Shown here one piece after another: positions 8,757-17,714 of a DNA stretch of 64,000 nt. This stretch comes from DASSFZ01 sp035292585 (lineage in GTDB: Bacteria > Chloroflexota > Anaerolineae > Fen-1058). The stretch spans positions 26,919-90,918 of the forward strand of contig DATDPU010000101.1 of assembly GCA_035292585.1 (NCBI GenBank), in the 5' to 3' direction. The notes under the pieces were generated by a model. That model did not search any database, had not been told where the DNA came from, and saw only the letters and a program-made list of their open reading frames with translations. The position numbers were made by a program, and so were the translations under genes. Position 1 is the stretch's first letter; each line of letters begins with the position of its first letter.

Positions 8757-9500
8757 TCAAGCTTTGAGGTTCCATCCCTGTAGCGGGTCAATCCAAACCT
8801 GGGCGGTCAGATCGAGCTGGATCGGGGTGACCGAAATGTAACCGTTTTCAATGGCGTGGATGTCGGTGCCCTCGTCGGGCACGCCGGAGGGTTGCTCGCC
8901 GCCGATCCAGTAGTAGGGACGGCCGCGCGGATCGTGACGCACAACCAACTCGTCTCGATAGACGCGCTGCCCCATCCGGGTAATCCGCACCCCGTGGAGG
9001 GGCAGCCGGGGTACGTTGACGTTGAGCAGGATGCCGCGCGGCAAGCCTTTCTCGATCACGCGTACGGCGAGCCGGGCGGCGAAATCGGCCGCAGCGGGAT
9101 AGGTCTCGGCCGAGGCGGTGGAGACGGCGACGGACGGCACGCCGCCGATCGCGCCTTCCATCGCAGCGGTGACGGTGCCGGAATAGGTCACGTCGTGCCC
9201 CAGGTTGCAGTTGGGATTGATGCCGCTGAAGATCAGGTCGGGTTTGAAATCGAGCGCGCCCAGCAGCACCAGCGCGACGCAATCGCTCGGCGCGCCGCTG
9301 GCGGCGTAAGCGCGCACGCCGTCGGCCAGGCTCACTTCGCTGATGCGCAGCGGTTTGTGCAGCGTCTTCACATGCCCGGAGGCGCTGAAGTTATGCTCCG
9401 GCGCGACGACGAGTACCGTCCCGACTTGCGCCAGCGCGGTCTTCAGGGCGAGCAGGCCCGGCGCGTTGTACCCATCGTCATTCGTCACGAGAATGTTCAT
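8757..9500 (-). CDS. surE: 5'/3'-nucleotidase SurE
   Basis: 247 residues, normal for SurE. N-terminal metal-binding motif TNDDGYNAPGL, active-site region SGINPNCNLGHDVTYSGTV and NVNVP are all diagnostic. SurE dephosphorylates nucleoside monophosphates and short polyphosphate with a divalent metal. The ATG at 9500 is preceded by AAGGG at about 9 bases; an upstream TTG at 9509 is less likely. It is divergent from the secreted sugar dehydrogenase. Confidence 0.95.
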   Translation of the reverse strand: MNILVTNDDGYNAPGLLALKTALAQVGTVLVVAPEHNFSASGHVKTLHKPLRISEVSLADGVRAYAASGAPSDCVALVLLGALDFKPDLIFSGINPNCNLGHDVTYSGTVTAAMEGAIGGVPSVAVSTASAETYPAAADFAARLAVRVIEKGLPRGILLNVNVPRLPLHGVRITRMGQRVYRDELVVRHDPRGRPYYWIGGEQPSGVPDEGTDIHAIENGYISVTPIQLDLTAQVWIDPLQGWNLKA

Positions 9501-9559
9501 ACAGCGCAACCCTTGAGTTGGTTATGGGCGCAAGTATAGCATACACACCTACTCCGTCT

Positions 9560-9588
9560 TTGCGCGGCGCGCCGGCTCAGGGTATACT
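9560..9588 (+). promoter_or_regulatory. Promoter for the secreted sugar dehydrogenase gene
   Basis: TTGCGC (9560-9565), a 17-base spacer and TATACT (9583-9588) lie 23 bases before the ATG. Only the -10 is close to consensus. Confidence 0.55.
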
Positions 9589-9611
9589 GGCTCCGCCTCC
9601 TGGATAGCTCA

Positions 9612-11204
9612 ATGCGTCGCTTACTACCTTTGGTCGCGCTGTTTCTAATGTTGTTCAGCACCGGCTCGGGCGCCATCGCCCAGGTCGATCCCTTGCGCCA
9701 GGTCACCCAACAGACGGTGGCGCTGGAGCCGTTGCCGCCAGGGGCGCGGGTGGAGCTTGTTTTAGACCACGTGCGCAACCCGGTAGCGATGGCGTTTGCG
9801 CCGGATGGACGCTGGTTTTTCACCGAACGCACGACCGGCTGGGTGCGGGTTGTCTCTGGCTCAAGCCATTACCCCATCTTCTATGTTCCCGCGCGTTCCG
9901 AAGGTGAGCGTGGATCGCTGGGCGTCGCCGTTGATCCCAACTTCGCTTCCAACGGCTACGTCTACGTGTATTACACTTCCGACGAAGACAGGCGCACGAC
10001 CGGCAAGCTGGATAACCGCATCGTGCGCTACACGATTCAGGGGAATAATGCCTCCGGGCGCACGTTCATGTTGAAGGCGCCGCTCGATTCGGACAGCAGC
10101 GTGATTCACAACGGCGGCAACATGCGCTTTGGACCCGATGGAAAACTGTACGTTTCGATTGGCGACTATTTCAACGCCGGCAACGGCCAAAACTTGAGCA
10201 CCCTGCCCGCCAAGATTCACCGCTTCAATCCGACGACGCCGCTTTCGGCCCCATCCGATAACCCGTTTTACGACGGCGGCGGCCCGCAGGCGGACAGCAT
10301 TTACGCTTTCGGCCTGCGCAACCCGTTCGACTTCGACTTCGATCCGGTGACCGGCGCGTTGTTTGCCGCCGACAATGGCGTGGCCTGCGATGATGAGATC
10401 AACCGCTTGCTGCCCGGCGCTAACTCTGGCTGGCGGGTGAACTATCCGGCCTGCGACGATTTCAGCGCGGGCGGCCCTGACCCGAACTACAACACCCTCC
10501 CGCCGCTGATCGCCTGGCCGTATAGCGCCGTGCCGACCGGCGTCATGTTCTATCGCGGCAACTTGTTCCCGGAATGGAAGAACGATTTGTTCGTGTGCCA
10601 CTGGAAGAATGGAGAACTGCATCATTTCAAACTGAACGGCGCGCGGACGGCCATTGCGGCGCACACCATCCTGGCCGGCCTCGCGTGTCACATCGATGTC
10701 GAGACCGGAAATGGCGGCGCCATCTATTTCATCCGCAACGAAGACCCCGATCCCAACAAGGAATACCGTGACATTTATCGCATCACCCGCGATGCGACGA
10801 TCTACGCTTCCACCTTTGCGCCTTCGAATGTCGTTCCTCGCGCCGGCGAAGCCCTGACCTATACCTTGCGCCTGGTTCACTATGGCACACTGACCACCAC
10901 CTTCTCGATCACGTCGAGCCTGCCGCCGCTGACGACGTTGATCGCCGGCAGTCCGCAGGCGAGCGGGGGCGCGATCAGCGGGTCGGGTACGGGCGTTGCC
11001 TGGAGCGGTTCGATTACGCCGAACACCACGCTCACGGCTGTCTATCGCGTCGCCGTCAATGCTAATCTCGGCGCGCCGACGCCGCTCGGCAACACCGCGC
11101 GTATCTCGACGAGCAATGCCGGCGCGCTGCAGCTGCCAACCAGCGTGATCGCCAATGGACGCTCGATCTATTTGCCGCTCGCGCTGCGCGCGTTTATGCC
11201 GTGA
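9612..11204 (+). CDS. Secreted PQQ-dependent sugar dehydrogenase (GSDH family) with C-terminal DUF11-like domain
   Basis: 530 residues. A Sec signal peptide covers about residues 1-24 (RR, LLPLVALFLMLF, cleavage near AIAQ). The six-bladed beta-propeller of glucose/sorbosone dehydrogenases follows: MAFAPDGRWFFTERTTG, GSLGVAVDPNF, HNGGNMRFGPDGKLYVSIGD, FGLRNPFDFDFDP. About residues 395-500 form a conserved-repeat (DUF11-like) beta domain containing YTLRLVHYG and NTTLTAVYRV. It ends with a hydrophobic run, YLPLALRAFMP. The likely role is extracellular oxidation of an aldose or similar polyol; the substrate is unknown. A second family member is at 43045-44391. Confidence 0.88.
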   Translation: MRRLLPLVALFLMLFSTGSGAIAQVDPLRQVTQQTVALEPLPPGARVELVLDHVRNPVAMAFAPDGRWFFTERTTGWVRVVSGSSHYPIFYVPARSEGERGSLGVAVDPNFASNGYVYVYYTSDEDRRTTGKLDNRIVRYTIQGNNASGRTFMLKAPLDSDSSVIHNGGNMRFGPDGKLYVSIGDYFNAGNGQNLSTLPAKIHRFNPTTPLSAPSDNPFYDGGGPQADSIYAFGLRNPFDFDFDPVTGALFAADNGVACDDEINRLLPGANSGWRVNYPACDDFSAGGPDPNYNTLPPLIAWPYSAVPTGVMFYRGNLFPEWKNDLFVCHWKNGELHHFKLNGARTAIAAHTILAGLACHIDVETGNGGAIYFIRNEDPDPNKEYRDIYRITRDATIYASTFAPSNVVPRAGEALTYTLRLVHYGTLTTTFSITSSLPPLTTLIAGSPQASGGAISGSGTGVAWSGSITPNTTLTAVYRVAVNANLGAPTPLGNTARISTSNAGALQLPTSVIANGRSIYLPLALRAFMP

Positions 11205-11235
11205 ACCGAAGTAGCTGCCGCGCAGGAACGCATGT

Positions 11236-11241
11236 TATAAT
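11236..11241 (+). promoter_or_regulatory. Consensus -10 element upstream of icd
   Basis: Exact TATAAT, 54 bases before the icd start. No good -35 hexamer is visible at the right distance. Confidence 0.45.
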
Positions 11242-11294
11242 CGCGTGGAGCGTAATACGCACTACGCCATACGCAACCTCTATCAGGAGTCCCC

Positions 11295-12593
11295 ATGCCC
11301 AGCCCTGCACCGCATGTGCCGACCGATGGCGCGAACATCACGATTCAAGATGGACGATTGCAAGTGCCCGACTATCCGATCATCCCTTTCATCGAGGGCG
11401 ATGGCACCGGCCCCGATATTTGGCGCGCCAGCGTGCGCGTCTTCGATGCGGCGGTGCAAACAGCCTACGGCGGCAAGCGCCAGCTCAAATGGATGGAAGT
11501 GTATGCCGGCGAGAAAGCGTTCACGCAGTTTAAAACCTGGCTGCCGGATGAAACGGTCGCGGCCTTTCGCGAATATCTCGTCGGCATCAAGGGGCCGTTG
11601 ACCACGCCAATCGGCGGCGGCATCCGCTCGCTCAACGTCGCGCTGCGCCAGCTGCTCGATTTGTACGTGTGCCTGCGGCCGGTGCGCTGGTTCAAAGGCG
11701 TGCCTTCGCCGGTGAAGCGCCCGGAAAAGGTGGATATGGTGATCTTCCGTGAGAACACGGAAGACATCTATGCCGGGATCGAGTTCGAGAGCGGCAGCGC
11801 GGAGACGCAGCAAGCGCTCGCGTTTCTCAAAGAGAAATTCCCGCAGATGTATAAGAAGATCCGCTTTCCCGAGACGACGGCGCTCGGCTTCAAGCCGGTT
11901 TCGCAGGAAGGCAGCGAGCGATTGATCCGCGCCGCGATCAATTACGCGTTGGTCAACGGGCGCAGAAGCGTGACGCTTGTTCACAAAGGCAACATCATGA
12001 AATTCACCGAGGGCGCGTTCCGCAACTGGGGCTATGCGCTGGCCGAGCGCGCGTTCGGCGACCAGACTTACACCTGGTCGCAGTGGGAACGGACCAAGGC
12101 TGATCAAGGCGAGGCCGCGGCGAATGCCGAGCAGAAGGCGGCGCTGACCTCAGGCCGGCTGCTGATCAAAGATGCTATTGCCGATATCACGCTCCAACAA
12201 GTGTTGACGCGCCCGGACGAGTTCGACGTGATCGCCACGCTGAATTTGAACGGCGATTACCTGTCCGACGCGCTGGCGGCGCAGGTCGGCGGCATCGGCA
12301 TTGCGCCGGGCGGCAACGTCAATTACGTGACGGGTCACGCCGTGTTCGAGGCGACGCACGGCACCGCGCCCAAGTACGCCAATCTCGACAAGGTCAACCC
12401 CGGCTCGGTGATCCTATCGGGCGAGATGATGCTGCGCTACCTGGGCTGGACCGAAGCAGCCGATTTGATCATCAAAGGCGTGGAGGGCGCGATCGGCAGC
12501 CGCACAGTCACCTACGACTTCGCGCGGCTGATGGAGGGCGCGCAGGAAGTGAAAACGAGCGCGTTCGGCGACGCGGTGATTGCGAAAATGTAA
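11295..12593 (+). CDS. icd: Isocitrate dehydrogenase (NADP-dependent)
   Basis: 432 residues, typical of the bacterial homodimeric type. Substrate-binding segment IRSLNVALRQ contains the Ser that AceK-type kinases phosphorylate in enterics. Other landmarks are FRENTEDIYAG, VTLVHKGNIMKFTEG, TLNLNGDYLSD and ATHGTAPKYA. The Lys-Tyr pair in APKYA is the pattern associated with NADP rather than NAD use. It converts isocitrate to 2-oxoglutarate in the TCA cycle; sdhCAB lies 4 kb downstream. AGGAG precedes the ATG. Codon use changes sharply just after its stop, at the restriction-modification genes. Confidence 0.95.
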   Translation: MPSPAPHVPTDGANITIQDGRLQVPDYPIIPFIEGDGTGPDIWRASVRVFDAAVQTAYGGKRQLKWMEVYAGEKAFTQFKTWLPDETVAAFREYLVGIKGPLTTPIGGGIRSLNVALRQLLDLYVCLRPVRWFKGVPSPVKRPEKVDMVIFRENTEDIYAGIEFESGSAETQQALAFLKEKFPQMYKKIRFPETTALGFKPVSQEGSERLIRAAINYALVNGRRSVTLVHKGNIMKFTEGAFRNWGYALAERAFGDQTYTWSQWERTKADQGEAAANAEQKAALTSGRLLIKDAIADITLQQVLTRPDEFDVIATLNLNGDYLSDALAAQVGGIGIAPGGNVNYVTGHAVFEATHGTAPKYANLDKVNPGSVILSGEMMLRYLGWTEAADLIIKGVEGAIGSRTVTYDFARLMEGAQEVKTSAFGDAVIAKM

Positions 12594-12604
12594 GCGAGCG
12601 ATCC

Positions 12605-13825
12605 ATGACCTTGACCAACGAAGAACGACGCGTCGTGTTTTACGCGACATCGGAAAAACCGACAACTCCAAGCAGCGTTACTCCGGAAACGCCTCTCAGT
12701 CAACTGAATCTGAATTGGCGCGAACAAGAATTGCCCGAACGCGAACGCACTAAGCATGTTCATCGCTTGCATCCATATCTGGGTAAGTTCATTCCACAGT
12801 TAGCAGAAATATTCCTGAGAAAATATTTCCGCCCCGGCCAAACCGTGCTAGATCCTTTCGCAGGTTCAGGTACAACTCTCGTACAAGCAAACGAGTTAGG
12901 TGTGAACGCTGTAGGCTACGACGTTTCGGCCTTCAATGTCTTGCTGTCTCGCGCTAAAACCAACCGTTACGATCTGAAGAAGGTACGACACGAGATTCTA
13001 GACATTTTGGAAAAGGTGCGCTTAGCGACCCAGTCGGGTTCTTTCCAGCCATCTTTTTGGGGGTCAAACGGAAAGTCAGAGCGTGTTTCTCAGGCGAACG
13101 AGTACTTACGGAATTGGTATGCTCCCAACGCGCTCCAGGAATTGCTGACCTATCGTGATTTAATTACGAACTATGAGGATCAAGACATACTCAGGATCAT
13201 ACTCTCACGATCGGCGCGTTCAGCACGCCTAACTACACATTTCGATCTGGACTTTCCGAAATCGCCACAGACCGAACCCTACTGGTGCTATAAGCACAGT
13301 CGAATGTGTGAGCCCACGCGCGACGCTTTCCAATTCTTGAAACGCTACAGCCTTGACACCATACTAAGGCTCGAAGATTTCGCGCGTCGACGAACTGGCG
13401 CGAAGATAACGCTGCGGCACGAAGATAGTCGTTACGCAGATATTCCAAAAGTAGATGGCGTGATCACCAGTCCACCGTATGTGGGGTTAATTGACTATCA
13501 CGAGCAGCACCGCTACGCCTACGAGTTGCTTGGACTTGAAGACCGAGCAGATGCTGAGATAGGGGCGGCCAAACACGGTGCAAGTCAGAAGGCACGCCAA
13601 GAGTATCAAGAGGCCATCGCGCAAGTCTTCCGTCGAGTATGTCAGTCGATGCCAACAGGCGGTCTTCTGATTGTGGTGGCCGGTGATCGATATGGGCTTT
13701 ACGATGAAATCGCCCGACTCTGTGAGGCGGAAGTTGAGGCCGTGATCCAGCGCCACGTTAACCGGCGAACAGGGCGTAGAGCCGGCGAGTTTTACGAGTC
13801 GGTTTTCGTTTGGCGAAGAGCGTGA
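12605..13825 (+). CDS. Type II DNA modification methyltransferase (SPPY type)
   Basis: 406 residues. SAM-binding motif I is VLDPFAGSGTTLVQA, preceded by HPYLGKFIPQL; catalytic motif IV is TSPPYVGLIDYHEQ. SPPY is usual for N4-cytosine and some N6-adenine enzymes; motif I before motif IV is the gamma-like order. It is followed 21 bases later by a TdeIII-type endonuclease, so it should protect the same site. Composition is clearly more AT-rich than the neighbours (for example around 12800-13300), consistent with horizontal acquisition. It starts 11 bases after icd. Confidence 0.88.
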   Translation: MTLTNEERRVVFYATSEKPTTPSSVTPETPLSQLNLNWREQELPERERTKHVHRLHPYLGKFIPQLAEIFLRKYFRPGQTVLDPFAGSGTTLVQANELGVNAVGYDVSAFNVLLSRAKTNRYDLKKVRHEILDILEKVRLATQSGSFQPSFWGSNGKSERVSQANEYLRNWYAPNALQELLTYRDLITNYEDQDILRIILSRSARSARLTTHFDLDFPKSPQTEPYWCYKHSRMCEPTRDAFQFLKRYSLDTILRLEDFARRRTGAKITLRHEDSRYADIPKVDGVITSPPYVGLIDYHEQHRYAYELLGLEDRADAEIGAAKHGASQKARQEYQEAIAQVFRRVCQSMPTGGLLIVVAGDRYGLYDEIARLCEAEVEAVIQRHVNRRTGRRAGEFYESVFVWRRA

Positions 13826-13846
13826 ACCCTATCGGGAATTACAGCA

Positions 13847-14680
13847 ATGCCCTCACCGAGACAGATGAAGGTTGCTATTCAGTCCGTCATCGAAGAGATG
13901 ATGGATCGAGTGATGAAGAAGGTCCTCGTAGATGATCCGTTTCTACCGGATGAGCATCGGGCCAAGAGGCCACTCTACGCTGCTTTAGTGCCTGATGAGG
14001 TATTCAAAGGCGCTCACTTCGAGAGACGATTCGTGACGCCATTCGGCAGCGTCTGGGAGAAACTGGCAATCGTTGCTGCCGCCAAAGGCCTGGGTTATGG
14101 CGTAACCAACTATAGCATCACTGGAACCGTTAAGACCGAAAGACTTAGGCGTATCACTCGCGTGCTCGATGCGCTTGAGCATCCACAAAAGGGCAAACAG
14201 AGAGTTAGACCGGATTGGTCTAGCGAACTTGCCTACGTGCTGGAGGGTAAGGGTAAAGAGCTCCCTGTGACTGTCGTATGTGATGTTTACGCTGAGGATC
14301 GAAAGAATAACAAGAGGTACACTTTTGAGTTAAAAGCCCCTTTGCCCAACAGTGATCAGACTAAAGTCAGCAAAGAAAAACTACTCAAACTCTACAGTAT
14401 GGAGCCGCGCCAGGTAGAGGCAGCTTATTATGCGCTTCCCTATAACCCCTATAAGCGCCGGGAGAATTATGCCTGGAGTTTCCCAGCGCGATGGTTCAAC
14501 ATGAAGGAAGACGAGGTAGTCTTGATCGGCGATGAGTTTTGGGAAAAGATAGGCGGGCTGGGCACTTACCAGGCGTTCATCGCTGCAGTCAATGAGATCG
14601 GCCCGAAGTATAAGGACAGGATTTACAAAGAATTCTTGGGTATCGAGCCGCCCGCGCCTCTCGACACCGGCAAGTTGTGA
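13847..14680 (+). CDS. Type II restriction endonuclease, TdeIII family
   Basis: 277 residues. I recognise the TdeIII family (Pfam RE_TdeIII) by length, the N-terminal segment with RRFVTPFGSVWEKLA, and the catalytic-looking stretch TFELKAPLPNSDQTKVSKEK, where D-(x)n-E-x-K would form the PD-(D/E)xK site (the Asp in VVCDVYAED, then ELK). Characterised TdeIII cuts GGNCC; the specificity here is inferred only. It pairs with the upstream methyltransferase and shares its AT-rich composition. Confidence 0.85.
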   Translation: MPSPRQMKVAIQSVIEEMMDRVMKKVLVDDPFLPDEHRAKRPLYAALVPDEVFKGAHFERRFVTPFGSVWEKLAIVAAAKGLGYGVTNYSITGTVKTERLRRITRVLDALEHPQKGKQRVRPDWSSELAYVLEGKGKELPVTVVCDVYAEDRKNNKRYTFELKAPLPNSDQTKVSKEKLLKLYSMEPRQVEAAYYALPYNPYKRRENYAWSFPARWFNMKEDEVVLIGDEFWEKIGGLGTYQAFIAAVNEIGPKYKDRIYKEFLGIEPPAPLDTGKL

Positions 14681-14843
14681 GAATGTTTTCTGCGAACGCG
14701 ACGGCGCGCACTTGCACAAGCAACACCACAACGTCAACTCGCCTATCCTCAGATACACCTTGCTCGAGAAAGGAGGTGCCCCGCCATATCCGCAACCCGC
14801 TGATGTCGCGCCGTTTTCATTCACCCTCACGAGGAGACAGCTC

Positions 14844-16430
14844 ATGACGACCATCCGACGCGTATTCCTGTATCTGGCTTCTTTCATTGGCATGAGTGTG
14901 ACGTTGGCCGGGGTATTTATCTTGATCGGACTTATCGTTGATCAAGGTTTCGACGCGTTTCGGGGTTTTTCGGTTGTAGGCAGTGCGTCGGCGTTGGCGC
15001 TCATCATCGCCGGCGGCCTGACGTGGCGTTTTTACTGGCGCACCGTGCAACGGGAAGCCGGCGCGCTGCGCGAGGAGCGCACGGCGGGAACGCGCAAGCT
15101 GTATCTGTATGGAACGATGACGCTCAACCTGCTCAGCGCGCTGCTGCTGGTGCAACAAGTGTTGAGCGAGCTGCTGATTCGGGTGTTCGATCTCGGTCTG
15201 TCCGGCTACAAGCCGTGGGCGCCGTTGTTGGTCGCCGCCGTGCTGGCCAGCGTGTGGCGCTGGCACGAACGGGTTGCGGCCGCCGACCAGGCAGCGGAAG
15301 CCGATGGCCCGCGCGGCGGCGATTTGCGACGCGGCTACTGGTTCGTGTTGACGGCCTTCGGGATTTTTGGCGTGACCGGCGGCCTGACCACCTTCATCAC
15401 CGGCCTGCTGACGCACCTGGGTGGAGAGGCGCCCGCTTCATTCTTTGGTTCCGGCGCAAGCTGGATGCAGACGCTGTTTCCACCGTTGGCGCAGATGCTG
15501 GTAGCGGGCTTTGCCGTCTGGATGTTCTGGCTGCCCTCGCAAAAACTCGCGGCGGCCGGCGACGAAACCGAGCGCGCGTCACGGGCGCGCTGGGTGTTGG
15601 TTCACCTGGTGGTGTTTTCGGCTGCGCTGGCGGCGCTGAACGGCGCGCAGCAGGTGCTCACCGATATCCTGAGCCGCCTGCTGCAAGGCTCGGGCGGCGA
15701 TCTGCTCGTGGTCACGATCGGCGCGCCGCTGGCGTCGCTGATCGTCGGCGGGTTGCTGCTGTGGTACTTCTTTAGCGCCGTGCGCCCCACGCTGACTACG
15801 GCGCGGCTGGCGGAATACCTCATCGCCGGTATCGCGTTGTTCATCGCCGTGTTCAGCGTGCAGTTGCTCATCGCCATGCTGTTCCAGGTGCTCGGCGGCG
15901 CCGGGCCGCGCATCGAGAATCTGATCGTCAATATTTTGCCCGGCCTGCTCGTTGGCGGCGGTGTCTGGCGTTGGCGCTGGAGGGGGCTGGAAGCAGAAGC
16001 CTCGGGCAGCGATAGCGCCTCGGCGCGATCTTACCTGTGGCGCAAAGTCTACTTGTATTTCTTCCAGTTGGTCGGCCTGATCCTGATCCTGGCCGGCGCG
16101 GTGACGATCTTACAAGGCGTGATAGCGGCCCTCCTGGGGCAGCCCATCAGTGGCAATGCGCTATCGGCCCTTTCGCTCCCGCTCTCGTTCCTGCTCGTCG
16201 GCAGCGGCTTGCTGATCTACATGATGCAGCTCGTGGCGAGCGATGGCCGCCTCGGCGCGCTCTCGGTTGAACAAGTGATGCAGCACACGTTAGGCGACAG
16301 TGCGCCGACGTGGGCGATCGCGGCCGTGATCGCGTTTGTGTTAGGCCCATTGCTCAGTCTCGCGCTGTTGGGGCTGCTCGGCCCGGCGATCGGAAATATC
16401 TTTAACGAGATCATCCGGGGCATTCAATAA
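14844..16430 (+). CDS. Polytopic membrane protein, DUF5671 domains
   Basis: 528 residues with about 12 hydrophobic segments. The pattern RRVFLYLASFIGMSVTLAG near the N-terminus repeats as RKLYLYGTMTLNLLSALLL and RKVYLYFFQLVGLILILAG, so the protein is built from several copies of a DUF5671-type four-helix unit. Function is unknown. The ATG at 14844 has AGGAG upstream; the open frame extends back to 14592 without coding character. It ends just before the hairpin at 16436. Confidence 0.8.
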   Translation: MTTIRRVFLYLASFIGMSVTLAGVFILIGLIVDQGFDAFRGFSVVGSASALALIIAGGLTWRFYWRTVQREAGALREERTAGTRKLYLYGTMTLNLLSALLLVQQVLSELLIRVFDLGLSGYKPWAPLLVAAVLASVWRWHERVAAADQAAEADGPRGGDLRRGYWFVLTAFGIFGVTGGLTTFITGLLTHLGGEAPASFFGSGASWMQTLFPPLAQMLVAGFAVWMFWLPSQKLAAAGDETERASRARWVLVHLVVFSAALAALNGAQQVLTDILSRLLQGSGGDLLVVTIGAPLASLIVGGLLLWYFFSAVRPTLTTARLAEYLIAGIALFIAVFSVQLLIAMLFQVLGGAGPRIENLIVNILPGLLVGGGVWRWRWRGLEAEASGSDSASARSYLWRKVYLYFFQLVGLILILAGAVTILQGVIAALLGQPISGNALSALSLPLSFLLVGSGLLIYMMQLVASDGRLGALSVEQVMQHTLGDSAPTWAIAAVIAFVLGPLLSLALLGLLGPAIGNIFNEIIRGIQ

Positions 16431-16435
16431 GTTGA

Positions 16436-16476
16436 AGACCGGCCAGGTTTCCGCTTCGTAGAGACCTGGCCGGTCT
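16436..16476. terminator. Hairpin after the DUF5671 gene
   Basis: Arms 16436-16450 and 16462-16476 (AGACCGGCCAGGTTT and its partner) pair with one mismatch. It starts 6 bases after the stop. Same family style as 5191-5224. Confidence 0.55.
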
Positions 16477-16621
16477 GGCTTAGGGCAATCGCATTTCGAT
16501 TTACGCCGCCCACTGCTTTGGCAGGGTCATAGACCCGCTTCGAGCGAGGATGACTTGGCGTCAACTCAACAGGAAACCGTTCTATACTGCGCGCGGGCAC
16601 AAGTTGCGCTGTTTGCTGCTC

Positions 16622-16690
16622 CACGCCCGCGTCCGCGCGGGCGTCTATCCTGAGCGACCGCGGGGACGCGGTCGGTGAGCCAAACCGCAG
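16622..16690. repeat. GC-rich palindromic repeat, related to the element at 34745-34886
   Basis: Contains two stem-loops, GCCCGCG-tccg-CGCGGGC and GACCGCG-ggga-CGCGGTC, followed by GGTGAGCCAAACCGC. The same two palindromes with similar flanks occur in the MITE-like element at 34745-34886. The surrounding gap 16477-16833 holds this repeat and the sdh promoter; I see no gene in it. Confidence 0.55.
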
Positions 16691-16756
16691 ATTGTTCCCG
16701 CGCCGGGTATAGCATCCTGGTGAAATGCGATTGCCCTGAGGTCGGGCTGGCTCAGT

Positions 16757-16785
16757 TTGCCGCAGGCAGATCGCTGGGATATAAT
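16757..16785 (+). promoter_or_regulatory. Promoter of the sdh operon
   Basis: TTGCCG (16757-16762), 17 bases, TATAAT (16780-16785), 49 bases before the GTG start of the anchor gene. Confidence 0.65.
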
Positions 16786-16833
16786 TCGTTTTGTCGCGCC
16801 CGCGCCCAACCCGCTATCGTCAAGGAGGCCATC

Positions 16834-17709
16834 GTGTATCGAGGCGGCACTGGCCAGTTGACCTGGCTGGCGCATCGCATCAGCGGTGTCGCCGTAGTGT
16901 ACTTCCTTACGCTACACATTTTTGAAACGTTACAACTGGGTTTAGGCGGCCCCGCCGCCTATGAAGAGGCGACGGTCGTCTACAGGCAACCCTGGTTCCG
17001 CCCCTTCGAGTTTCTGTTGGTCATGGCCGTGGCGTATCACGCCTTCAACGGCCTGCGCGTGATGCTCTTCGATTATTTCCCCGGCGCGACTCGCTATCGC
17101 AATCTGATCTTTTGGATCGGCGTGGCCGTCTTCGTCGTGCTCACGCCGATCCTGGCCTACGCGATGATGTATCGCCTGATCGGCATGAGCCTGGCGGAGA
17201 TTTTCGCCAGCACCAACGGCATCGGGTACGCCGCGCTGATCGTCGGGCCGGTCGCGTTGCCCGTGCTGTACCTGCTGTGGCGCGGCACGGCCCTGGCCGA
17301 GGAGCGTCGGCTGATCCTCTCGGCGTCGAATAGCAGCCGCACGCCTGCCGGCAGCCGCTTCGAGGCGCTGGCCTGGCAGTTCATGCGCCTCTCAGGCTTG
17401 CTGCTCGTCGTCCTGGTGTTCCTCCATCTCTATATCATGCACCTGGAGCGCGACATCGTCGAGGTCACCGGCGAGTTCGTCGTCGATCGCTTTCTGGCCA
17501 ACCCGATCTGGATCGCCGTCGATCTGGCGATGCTGATCCTCGCCTGGCTGCACGGGCTGAACGGGGTGCGGGTGGTGCTGACGGATTACCTGCGGCGGGG
17601 TTCGCCGCGTCGTTTGGTGTTGGGCGCGATCGGGGCGTTCGGGATTTTCTGGCTGATCGCCGGCGGCGCAGTGCTGTTCATCATACCCACCTTTGTGGCA
17701 GGGGCATAG
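16834..17709 (+). CDS. Succinate dehydrogenase membrane anchor, SdhC-SdhD-like fusion
   Basis: 291 residues, about the sum of a separate SdhC and SdhD. The first half is SdhC-like: LTWLAHRISGVAVVYFLTLH, then VAYHAFNGLRVMLFDY. The second half repeats the pattern: FMRLSGLLLVVLVFLHLYIMH and WLHGLNGVRVVLTDYL. His residues in helices of both halves could ligate haem b. About seven hydrophobic helices are visible. The GTG at 16834 has a perfect AAGGAGG; the open frame upstream to 16675 is non-coding. It anchors SdhAB and passes electrons to quinone. It lies 5 bases before sdhA. Confidence 0.85.
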   Translation: MYRGGTGQLTWLAHRISGVAVVYFLTLHIFETLQLGLGGPAAYEEATVVYRQPWFRPFEFLLVMAVAYHAFNGLRVMLFDYFPGATRYRNLIFWIGVAVFVVLTPILAYAMMYRLIGMSLAEIFASTNGIGYAALIVGPVALPVLYLLWRGTALAEERRLILSASNSSRTPAGSRFEALAWQFMRLSGLLLVVLVFLHLYIMHLERDIVEVTGEFVVDRFLANPIWIAVDLAMLILAWLHGLNGVRVVLTDYLRRGSPRRLVLGAIGAFGIFWLIAGGAVLFIIPTFVAGA

Positions 17710-17714
17710 CGAGC

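Noticed and set aside
9861..10880. Long open frame (339 codons) antisense to the sugar dehydrogenase
   Set aside because: Arg/Val/Ala-rich translation without domain motifs; shadow of a strongly recognised gene in high-GC DNA.
14592..14843. Upstream extension of the DUF5671 frame
   Set aside because: It overlaps the endonuclease gene; the ribosome site is at the ATG 14844.
16675..16833. Upstream extension of the Sdh anchor frame
   Set aside because: It contains the promoter and a perfect ribosome site for the GTG at 16834, so it is not translated as part of the anchor.
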